Of a stretch of 31,779 nucleotides of DNA, positions 14,701-26,700 are shown one piece after another. Made by a program: the position numbers and the translations under genes. This DNA comes from Neelides folsomi. Taxonomy: Eukaryota; Arthropoda; Collembola; Neelipleona; Neelidae. The notes beneath the pieces are model-generated. The model did no database searches. It was not told the DNA's origin and worked only from the letters and a program-made list of their open reading frames with translations. Each line of letters starts with the position of its first letter. Positions within the stretch are counted from its first letter, which is position 1. The stretch spans positions 1-31,779 of the forward strand of contig JAQGBZ010000565.1 of assembly GCA_034687125.1 (NCBI GenBank), read 5' to 3'.

Positions 14701-17700
14701 TAAGTATGGAAATGGGCGATACAAAAAGATGGAAAGAGCCTAGGCACGTATTGAAGATGCGGATTGAGTGAAAACTGAAATTTGCAAAGTGGGGACCGGT
14801 GGAGGAAAAGGACGGAACCTTTCCCAAAATGAATAATGCATCTCTCCGGCTTTTAAGACTTTGACTTTATGCGCTCAAACAAAAAGGTTCTTCCTTTGGG
14901 ATGGAATAAAATCCATGGGAAGGCTTTTAAGACTCTCCACGATGACGACATTGGGAATTCCAACAAGTTAAGGAGAAAGAGTGTTTTGTCAACTGGAGTG
15001 AAGGTAAGGAGATGAAGGAAGATACCTCGACGTCAACTCCGCCGTCAACTCCGTTCCTTCCATTAATTGATAATTTATTCAATAGTTCTCTTCTCCACTA
15101 ATTTGACTCCACCAGCATCTTCCCTTCATTATCATTCTACTAATCCTTTCCGACCACTATATAGACACTATTGTCATTAACAATAAATGAACTTAATGAA
15201 CCAAATCCCATTCTAATATAACTGAACCTACAATACAGAGTGCCATCGATTTATTATGTAAATATTTATGTAAGAAGAGTACCATACTTGTATGTATGTA
15301 ATAATTGTTATATGTATGCTTTGTGAATTGGCGACAATGAAGCAAAAATTTTATTTTCCATTGGATCAAATGTTTCAAAAGCTAACTTAATTTATCTTTA
15401 AAAGCTTGAAACATAAAACACAAAGAATTTCATTGAAGTCCAAGAAAAAGGTTTAAACTTTAAATTGGTCGAATGGAACAAATAGTTGGAAAAGTGAAAA
15501 AGACGTTCATAAATATTCCTCAGGCTTTCACCAAGAATAAAAATCTCAACGGGTTAAGCTCCTTATTCATTTATGGGAAAAAACACACGCTCACATATCA
15601 ACTCTATGTATGTATGTACTGTACTTGTTGTAAGGCTTGCATGAACGTAATGTGCTTTTATTCATGAATGTTGAATTTCATTTGTGGTGTTTGAAGGGAA
15701 AGATTATTTTCCCTCGCAAGGACATTGAGGAGAAGCAAACATTTTGGAATTGGAGTCTGATCTTATGGACAAAAAGAGAGAGAGCTTTCTCTCTCCCACT
15801 ATTTGCCCCTCTCTTGAATAATAGAAGAAGATTGAGCTTGGGAAAAAGAACCCACTACTCTCATTCCGTCTCACATATTTCAAATGTGACCGACGGAAGG
15901 AGGCTTGAACAATCAGGGGAGAGAATCGACTCAGACCAGGCCAATCCACGAGGACTCAAAGCTCAATAAACTCCCATTCTCCCATTTACAACATTCAACT
16001 ACCTCAAATGAAAGATATGCAACAAGCAAGAGCTTGTTGCATTTTTCCTTTGAATTAGCCCATATTCCTCAGAAATTGATTTATCTATTTTTAAATTGGC
16101 TCAATGGAGACTATGCGTAAAAAATCCAGACTAAAAGATTTTAATGAATAACACTAATAAGATAAAACTAAAACTACTTTTTTTTATTTCCTTGTTTATT
16201 TTTTTAATAATAAAAATAATAACCAAACACTAATAAAACTCTCTTACTTTTGATCGTATCTGTAATAAAATTATTTTTAGACTTTAGAGGCAATGCTACA
16301 AGAAATAATTTTTTTTGTTAAAGTTCTCATTTAATAAAAAAAGTATAGATTCCCAGCCCAGGGCAATTCATTATTTATCTTTAACTCCGGGTAAGGCTCG
16401 TACATTTTCAATTTAACCCATTGTAAGTGAAAATCCTCCATAATTTTTAGTGCAAGGAGAATGAGCCGAAGGCAGGGAAGGGGAGTTTGGGCGGGGCGGG
16501 TTTTTGTGGGAAAAATCTTAATTGAAAGAGCCAAGAATTCCCATCTACCATTGTCTAGGAGAGCTCGGGGCAATCGTCTTTATCCGATTGTATCTGTTTG
16601 TTTCTCCTCCTCCTTTCTCTTTCAATTTCACCCGGGAGTAAAGACGTATGAAACCTCAAAGTCTTCTTATACTCAAAAGATTACATGGAAGGAACAGCGG
16701 CTGGTGGCCTTGGTATAATTCCATTCACTTTCCCACCAACTTCCCCTGCCAATGGGAGATGGAAAGGGATTTTCTCCAAGACAGGTTATATTAGCAGACT
16801 TCCTCCGACAAGTCAAAGTCCGCCTTGATACCTTTTCTCCCCATTTATCGATTTTAATTCTTTTATAGATAGGAAGACAACGGTCTTGAGATATCCCTGC
16901 ATTCAGATATAAATATATGAGATAATAGATATAAAAATAAGGTAGATAGATTTGATATAAGATATTACAGATATATGAAAAGTATAGATAATCTGAACTT
17001 GCAGGTAAGATACGACTTATTGGCACTTAATTTGAGTATCTGTAAAGTCAGGGGGAAATAAAATAGTTTTAATGATGTTGGTAAGATAGGAACTCAAAGG
17101 TATGCCAAGTTCACACTTGGAAGTGTCGAGAATATCTCTTAAAGAGATTCTCCAATTTTATTGAAATTGTTTGAAAATTACCAGTGAGAAGGCAAAGTAT
17201 GAAAAATAGTTTTATTTGACGATTCTTCATAAAATAGAGCTTATACTCAACTTACACGTAGTTAAGTATAGCACTTACAATGTGCTTTAGAAGTACTTTT
17301 ATAAAATAAGAAAGGTTGAGAGGAAAAGCTCGAAGAGTATTAATGTCTTTTGGCTCGGACTTTCCCACAATTGAGAATGAGTAGGAGAAAAAATGCATTT
17401 GCTTTCTTTCCATTTTCATTTCTTTGGTTCTTTTATCCATTTGCTCTCTCCTCCCCCCAACTGGTTTCTTTGTACAACCTTAGCCGGAAACTCAGGGTGT
17501 CGCAGAGAAAAAAATCCCCTTGTCTCCCTTTCTTCTTGTAATGGCAAAGAGATTAGAAAAGAATAGGAATAGTTTGAGTACTTGTAATATAAATGACAGA
17601 ATTAATTACTCCACCAAATGTTTGTTGGTTTGTCTCGTCTGGGAAGTTTCCTTTATTAATCTCCAATGTTTTTTTTATTCCATTCGACATTTCACCTTCT

Positions 17701-20700
17701 TAATTTTTTATCCTTTCGGGAATGAAATAGAGGGAGGTTTAATTTATTACTTTCAGGATATTGAGTTTCGCCCAACAAGCCTTTTCGCTTTTCACTGACA
17801 ATGAGTGAGCGAACGTGAGGAAGGGAAGAAAAGACCAAAGTGAATTTAATAGGAGAGTGAGCTCAGAAAGACCGTAGACGCAACAATTTGTTCAAACTTT
17901 AAGACTGGCTATTAAAGCCCCATTTGAACTCTTCTCTATAAATCAAGCTTGTTATAAATTAGTATCATTGCTAATTATACATAGAGATTCAATATAAAAA
18001 CATTTTATGTAATGTTATACTTGAAACTTCTTTAAGACCTCACAATGTTTACACATTTGTATGCATTTACTTATTAACAAGTGGAGTGACGAGGGGGTTT
18101 GAGAAATTCTTAATTAGATGAAAGAAGAAATAAGAAACCCAATATATGTCAAGATTCAAATGAGAAATAATTGAACGTATTTAGATAATCATTCTTTTAT
18201 CTTCAAATTAAACAGAAACAACAAAATATAAGAAACAATATAAGAAGGAAATTTAATTAAACATCCTGAATGACATTGAAAATTCTAGATGAAAGTATGG
18301 TCTTGAAGATAATTAATTTCTCCTTAATGTTTAAGTATTTTTGTAACATTTTCTATTTTTTTGTTGAAAGATTCGAAGATAATATTTACTCTGTTTAATT
18401 CCCTTGATATTTACTGATATTAAATGCTTTGAAATTGAAATAACTACTTATAAATAACGCTAAATTAGTATAAATATATTAGGTATATAATACACTTAAT
18501 AAATATGCCTATTAGTAGAGCTTGTAACAAAAGATGGAAAGTGATTAAATCGGGATTAAAAATATAATGGAATCTTGAGACAATAAAGCTCATAAGAAAA
18601 GGGTTTGGATTAAATTTGGAGAAGCCTATAATTCATTTATCGTTAGATGGTTTCTCCCAAAAAGATATTCCCAGACGGACCTTCTATTACATGCTGAGTT
18701 ACTTTTCAATACATTCTCCATTGCTAGAAGTCTTATAAGAGGTTGGGAAAATGAAAAGGCTTGAGGAGCAAATTGCTCCAGGGACCCTTCGTGCTCAATT
18801 TTCCTCCCATGAAGGGCAAGATCGGGACGAAAAATGTGTATTTCATTATTCAGCCGGTTCTTCCTTTGAAGAAGAACTGGTGAGGGTCCTCGAGATGAGA
18901 TGATGGAGGGAAGGGCGGAAAGTGAAAATAAGGAGAAGATTAATTCCTGCATCGTGATGCCCGTCGGAATTGAAGTTGCTCCTGAGACTCCGCCACCACA
19001 TTCAAACCTGGACCAACAATGAACCTCCATCCATCCTTCATCTCAATCAGACATCTCAGAGCTACGTCAGTCTCAGGAAAAAAAATTAATTTCAAATTAC
19101 CATGAATTTCCATGTCCTCCTGTTATTTTATAAAAAAAACTTTCTCCACACTTTCTCCTATTAACTTTGGCTATAATACTTATTGTTAGAATATGTCTGT
19201 TTACATTCTATACCATGTAGCGTACAAGCCGTACATACACAGTATAGCACGATTTAACACATTTGCATTTTTACAATATTTTTATATTTTTTGTATATAA
19301 TTTTTTACAAGACGAGAATTGATAAGGATGAAGGAAGAGTTGTGAAAAAATCATTTGATCCTTAAATTTGATTATGCATCTTGTATTATTTATACTTACA
19401 CTTGCACTTATTTTCCTTGGGTGTGTTTGTAATGGATTTGTCCCTTAAGGAATGAATGAGACGAGGACAAGAAGAAAAGTTAGTAGACGAATGGAGAAAT
19501 GGTCCATAGGTGAATTTGTGTCATGTCTCGATTCTTGATGATGTTAGGGGAGAATGGAAGCATTTGGGGCTTTGGGGAAAACGACATATGGGGCTCAGGA
19601 ATTGAAGGAGTTCCTGGAGGGAAAAGATGATGGCTGCCACTATTTGTTGAAGATGAGAGTGGATGAGGGAAATTGTGTAATAGAAGAGAAACAAGTTCCC
19701 GAGTGAATTACATCGGAGAAAGTGGGCTGATGACGAGGATGTGTCCTTTTAAGTAATGCGGATAGAAAGATCTCTTTAATAAAAATAACGGAAGTGAGGC
19801 CTTGGGAAGAGAAAGGGCGTAATTGAAAGGAAGCATTATTAAGTACTTTTAAGGCAGGAAGAGAACACATTGGATACTCACCGGTGGGGAAACCAAAGAT
19901 CTTGTAGAACGAGATCCCAACGAAATCAGCAGGGTAGAGAGACAAATCGAGTCCATTAGTCCCCGCGAAACTCGCAGCATCCAGGGCCACGTACCATTGA
20001 TGACGGGGGCTCTCATCAGCATCATGATGGTGATGGCTCTCCTGGCCATTCCTCTTCATCGCCATCGTCCCTTGGTTCACATTTCCTAAAGACTGGACGT
20101 ATTGGAAGGAGGTGGAGATTTGAGGAAGGAAAGCGTTGAGCTGGCCAGCTTGGGCTCTCGAGATCCACTCGAGCGGATATTTGAACCCTGAGAAATTGCA
20201 TTGGGCCGCGAAGGCGAAGAGGGAGTTGGAGGAAGAAGAAGGAGATTCTGAATTGCCGGAGGCAGTAGAAGGAACCCTGAAATTAAACCATAAATGTTTC
20301 AGTCTTTCATTTCCATTCCTTCCCAGTTCCGCTCATTTCCCTATTTTCCAGGAGAGAAAGCATTGCCGGCTCTGAATCATTAGTTCCTCTTCCTATTCAT
20401 TACATATTTACATTTTACCCAGCTCGACCTCTCCGAATCCTCTGCCAATCTCGGGTGCATTCTCTTAATATCTTCCAAAGGAAATGGAAAACCCTCCGAG
20501 GATGATGAGTGACTTGGAGGAGATAAGAACACTTTCAAATAACTCACCCATTCCACCAATACTCTTCAATTACCAAATTTAATTCCTTTATTTTCTCACG
20601 TGTTGAAATTTAATTAGTTAAATTCGAAATCCACTTTTTATATTACATCCAATACAAGCTTAATAGATAAACTACAAGAGTAAATTATAAGCAAATACAT

Positions 20701-23700
20701 ATAATTCCATATAATAAATTAAGATCGATCCTATTATCTTTGTTTATAAGTCTATTTGTATCAGTTTATTAGTAGTAGGTATTACTAATATATAAAATTT
20801 ACAAATTGCTGATTAAATAATTCTCGTATATAATATTATTTTGACTCAAAAAGTCTAGCCTGTTGAATTATGCATTTATAAATTAAATAACCGGGTATGT
20901 AATTGTAATTAAAAGTAAATATTGGTCTTGGATGTAATTTAAACAACAAATTCTTATAAGGACTCTCCAACATCTAAAATTAAATAACTTTTTAGATAGT
21001 ACGAAACATTCATGGTAAGATTCCAAATAGCCGAGGCGGTTTAGATAAATGGGAACATTTCAATTGGTTTCCGCCAACTAATGGGTCAGGGTTTTTCAAG
21101 ATCGATCCAAAATTGTAAACTCCCAATCCACCTCAATAATTCGATAACAAAAGACGTTAAAATAAATCTTGGTCCTGGGCGAGGTGTTCTTTCCCCATCT
21201 CCGTTCTTCCCACACTCTCATTATTTTGGCTCGGAGAGAGGAAAGGGTACATAATGTCTTACGAGTTAAATATCCTCAAAGAGGATTAAATACGTCTGCC
21301 ATCAAAACATCAATTACCTCATGTTGATAATAAATCTATCACGTTTGACTTATATCATTGAGCAAGGGCTTATGTGATGGAAAGATAAATAGAATGGTAC
21401 AATGTGTGGTTCAAAGACCAATGTTTGTCTCCCAGCCGCTGTGAAGTGTTTCCGATTAACGTCAAGATTTATTCTACGGCATCATTAAACTCAAAGGTAA
21501 TTAGTCTCAACCCCCGACGTGTGATTGTGATTGACTGAGCATGGGACCGGAATTTGTCTCTTTTGTAAAATATATTTATTGGGTTATTTTCCAATAAACG
21601 GGATTTTTGATGCGTATGGAAAGAACATTGAAAATCACTTTATTCCTAGCGCATTTTAGCCTCAGGACACATTTTTCAATTTGAAAACGGAGGAGTTGAG
21701 GAATAAAAGGGAACCACTTGAGATCCCAAGAATTCATGTTATTCCATTAGATCTCTCCTTCTCGACGGAGACGCAGGGAGAGAAAATAGAATGAAATCAT
21801 TTAGCAGAGAAGAGTTCAAGTTGGGAATTCAGCTAGGATTTCTAAATTGAAGGGAGTGGATAAAGATAGGAAGGAGCTTCCACGTTCTCCTCGGCCAGGA
21901 GAGGTTCAAGTAATTGCATTACGAGGCCTTGCCTCACTTTACCAAGATTCTCCAAATTTGAGTTCGGACTTTGGCTCTCGAGGGCAGGCTGGTGTTGTTG
22001 GAGAACATCTCGGCCCCATTCCGATTTCACAGGACGACTTGGATAAGCAGTAAACCTTTGGTGGAGGATGATCACATTGGGAGGATCCAACGATTTCCCG
22101 CATTCCCACAACCGATGTGTGAGATTCTTCCAAATAAGCAAATACACCTATGAAGAACAATTAGACTATTATATTCATTAAATAATTAAGTGTAATGTGA
22201 TCGAAGAAAATGATTGAATAAGAGTCTTTGTAATCTAATACAATATTTATACATGACATTGTTTTAATAATATATTTAAAATCAGTACGGACTAACAATA
22301 GGTTGCCCGCATCACCGCGCACCTCTCAACGCCGCGACTATACTTAAAAGTTGCAGGTTTTGTTAATTAAATAACACTTATCAAGGTAGGTAGGTAGTTA
22401 GGTAGCTCGCCTACCTCAGAAACAATTTTATTTTAAAAGGATTAACTTTAAACTCAAACTCGAAACTCTCACAGAGTTTTAGTTTATCCAATGCAATGCT
22501 AAAGGTTTATTACATTACTCACTCAAGTCTTTTTTAACCTGAACTGAAGTGATAATGTTTCTTTATTGAACATTTACAATATTCAAATTAAACAATTATA
22601 GTGAAATTAAGTATATTCAATATCGAACAAGAGAAATATTAATAGATTACTTGAAAGTTATATGCGAAAAATTCTATGGTTGTTTCATTATTCATTCACA
22701 AATTCAAGTTGTCAACATTAAAGAAGAAGAAATGTTATATTGAACTGAATCCGAATATTTATTTGAATTTACCATTGACTCAGAAAATAGCCATTCAACT
22801 ATTCAATTTCGTGAAAAGAAGCCTAAAGAAGTCTTTACCTTTATGCCTAATGATTTAATACAGATTCAACATTTTTCAACTCCATCGTCTAGCCGAGGAA
22901 GAAAGCCAGGAAAGTCCGAAATTGTTACAAGCCCGGATTTTATTAAGAAACTAGAAGATAAAATGACCGAAACGCTAAAAAGATTCGTAAGAGAAAGAGG
23001 GCGAGGAAGCATTGTGGATTTAAATTATCCTCAATAATTGGTAAAATTTAATAAAGAATTCATTTTCGTTAAATCTGTTCATATTTTTTTTTGAATATTG
23101 AATGTAATAAACCTTTAGCATTGCATTGGATAAACTAAAACTCTGTGAGAGTTTCGAGTTTGAGTTTAAAGTTAATCCTTTTAAAATAAAATTGTTTCTG
23201 AGGTAGGCGAGCTACCTAACTACCTACCTACCTTGATAAGTTTTATTTAATTAACAAAACCTGCAACTTTTAAGTATAGTCGCGGCGTTGAGAGGTGCGC
23301 GGTGATGCGGGCAATCTATTGTTATATAATTTAAGAATAAAATAAAAGTTGAATGTTCAGAATTCAATGATTTTTTTCATTCGTATAGCACAATAGCACT
23401 ATATATGATTTTGATGTTCTTTTATAGAATTGTAAGCTTTGTTTGAAGAAATGAGGCGACACGAATGGCAAAAGACAATTTTTTCACCCTCGACAGAATA
23501 TTTTTTATTGCTTATAAGATGCGATTGGGTCGTGGTCGTGGTTAGTTGGTGAGTGGTTCGGCTTGGAATGGGATGGACATAAATACAAATATGCACATCT
23601 AAATCTCCGAGGCCTCCAACCGAAACGGAGTAAAATTGCAAAAATCCTCTTACACTTCCTTCCTTTCCCCTATTTCCCTTTCATATTTCAACCCAGTGTC

Positions 23701-26700
23701 GACGAGGATCTACATCGTGAAGAAGAAGACCATAGCTCACTAATCCGATAAAAATTGACAAATTTTGATATTTCTAAAATTCCAATATGCTCGCGGCAAG
23801 GGATTTTTAACAATGGCAATGGGAGTTGAGCAGGGGAGGGAGACTGAAGAGAAAGAAAGGCTCTTTAACATAAATTCACCAAATTTCACTTGTATTCCTC
23901 CAAAAAGGGAACACATTCAATTTGGGATAGATTCGGATTGAAAATTGAATTTCAGTTTAAATTGGGGAGACAGCAAGATCTTATATCCGCTCTACGCTCC
24001 ATTTTATTTTCATATATGATGAGATGTCGCATCTATGTATTTTCCATTCATATTCCCCAATCCTTGAATCCTTCCGATTTCCCTCCTAGATCCGGATTTC
24101 AACCTTTGCATAATAGTCGCCATTTTTACATAACATTTCAAAACTGAAATCACTTATAATTCGGAATGGGTGAATAAATTCAATCATTGACTCATGCATA
24201 ACTTGATGAGTGTGTGGAATGCTGCATTGAGTCTCGCAGCTAACTTTTACGCATTTGCTATTCAAATTAATCAAATTGAAAAATTCTACCTAAAATTCAA
24301 CTATTTCAAAATCCAATTAGGATTTTAGTTTAAACTAAAATCAATCTTGCAAACTCCTGCTGCAACTGATCTGATTAATTGTCGAACTTTGAATCGACCA
24401 TCGACCTACGCACTTTAATAAGTTATAATAAGCAACTTTATACGCACTTTGTTTAAGGATCAAACTTCAAAATACTTAACCGTTTTTGCGATCTCCATTT
24501 CTATAATTTCTTTTGTACCTTCTGAGCTTAAGGATTCAGTGTTATCATTAAAGATGATAATGAGGAAAACAGGAGGATGATATTGAAGCCGGAGAGGATG
24601 AAAGGATCAGGTAATTAAGGTTGCTGAAGACTTAATGAGGCTTCTATTATTTCGGCTCTATCATATTCCAGAGGCTCCGCCTTCTCATGATAATTTTCAT
24701 CAAGAAGAAAGGAACTCAGCCATTTGCCATGAAAATTATTATATGACCCATGAGCTCCTTAAGGGTGAAATATTTGAACATTTATTCTTAAAGCGGAATG
24801 ATTTAATTCTCTATACCTGATGCATCTTCATATCTTAAAGTACTTGAATATACTTTTTCAATTACACTAACATATTCCATATAGCACAGCATTATTTTAC
24901 ATAGCTATGTATCCTATATTCAAAAATTTCCCTCATGATAATGTTAATGTTCAATTCATAGGACAATAACTGTACTACATAAATATTACTAAATATTCCT
25001 ACTATGTAACTTGCCCGTATAATATACCTACTATACAATACTAGTTATAGCAAATACATATAAAGTACGGAATAACTGTATAAGGTACTAGGTATACACG
25101 AGTAATTTGTATACTCGTACAAGTCACATATAAATCTGTATAAATACTTAGGTACTTTTAGCTTGCATCCAAAGTCAAGTCGTAGATTCCCTTTAATATT
25201 TAACATGCAAATTGGAGGGGAAAGCGAATTTAATAAATTTTCATGGAGTTTGGAAGAAGAAGGAGGAGGAGAGATTATGTAATATTTAGTAATGAGGAAG
25301 AGATTACCTCCATTGAAGCGAAAAGACTCGGCAAGAAGCTTAAGAGCGGAAGTCGTGCCGGAAGTGAAGATGACAGAATACTCATCCCCACTCGTACCAA
25401 AATGATGAAGGACCCTGGAATGAACTTGGTCTCATGAATAATGTCGCTTTATCTATTGTAGATATAACTCATTAATATTTTCCCTTGTTCGGATACTTAC
25501 AGTAAGACGTAGCTCAAAGACAGTGAATAATTTATCTAATTTAACTAATGGCAAGAAGCAAAGGAACATTTGCCCGCGTCAATAATCTTGAATTTCTTGA
25601 AGCAAAGCTAGAAGTTTTCTTAAGATAATCCTCCGTCGTTCCATCAAATAAATTCTGAGCTTCCATTTATCTATTGCTTTCTAATTTTGACATGCATTGT
25701 GGCTACCCTCACCCTTCATCAGCTAATGTATTTCCAGGAAAAATCTGTTGATCCTAATCTTAAACTTTTTGGGGTGATCTTTAAAGCTCTATCAAATAAA
25801 AGGGTAATTTTACCATACATACTAACCATATACAGATACATATTATGTACGAAAACAAAAAAAGCTATAGTTATATGAAGTCTGCCTCTTGCTTTTGAAG
25901 AAATGTTATTTCTACATGTTATGTGTAGGTATGTATTATACAATATTTACACTTTTGAAAACTTCAATCCATTTCTCTTTAGAATTTAGCTATGTTGTAT
26001 TCTATCAATTGTAGAGTCTACAGTATACAGTACGTACATGTACATCGACTGATAGTTATTTATTATTTACGTAGCTTACAATGTAAGGATGGTTTGAATA
26101 TTTTAGACAATTTCACTTTGGCTATTCACTTATTCCCACTTTGTATAATTAAGTCAGAGGAAAAACAAGGTTTAAAATTCATGAATAAATACACACTTTA
26201 AAATATTACATCTTATGATTTGACATCACAGCATCAGCATATAAAAAGATTGTTGAAAATCTCCGGATTACATTTTTTCATATAAAGGATGTCTAAAATT
26301 CTGTTCTTATTTCGAATGAAGAATATTTTCCCAAGTGGGAGTTCATATTTTCATTATTTTCTATTAACATTCCTCGGTGTAGATTTCGTATTCCAAAGTG
26401 TGTTGTATTACTCTATTTAGTTCTCGGATTTAGCCCCATTTTGGCTCTCTTTTAGTTCAAATGACGGGGAATGAGAGGAAGAATGCGAAGGATTTCTTAT
26501 TACGCCTCCGCACCCTTTCCGGCCCCATTTGAGGGTTGAAAAGGAAGGCAAGATTTGACAAAATGAGAAATTTCCCCATCATTAATGCAGAGATGGGAGA
26601 GAAGAAATATTTTTCAAATTGTCTTGAAAATACATTGAGCACTCAGGAAGAGGAAGGAGAGGACATTTCACAAGAGGAAGTTTTCCCCAAAGCTCCATAA

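Larger units (their letters stand above)
22293..23324 (+). mobile_element. DNA transposon with 224-bp terminal inverted repeats
   Basis: This 1032-bp unit is bounded by inverted repeats that pair end to end without gaps, beginning TAACAATAG then TTGCCCGCATCACCGCGCA. The outermost TA on each side could be a duplicated TA target, as in Tc1/mariner elements, with the element proper beginning ACAATAG. No longer flanking direct repeat is visible. The interior (22517-23100) carries one unrecognised frame interrupted by a stop. No DDE transposase, RNase H-like or HUH motif is visible, so the element is probably non-autonomous. It sits inside MOCOS intron 3 in the opposite orientation (by its internal frame). 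The repeats are much more GC-rich at their outer ends than the surrounding intron. Confidence 0.85.
22148..25307 (-). other. MOCOS intron 3, carrying a transposon
   Basis: This is a 3.2-kb intron from GTAATC to TTCATAG. It contains the long-terminal-repeat-inverted element at 22293-23324 and a perfect 22-bp palindrome at 24321-24342. The remainder is AT-rich with no gene I can support. Confidence 0.85.

Noticed and set aside
22385..22405. GGTA tandem run as a possible CRISPR-like or satellite repeat
   Set aside because: It is only about 21 bp and is mirrored in the other arm of the transposon, so it is part of the inverted repeat.
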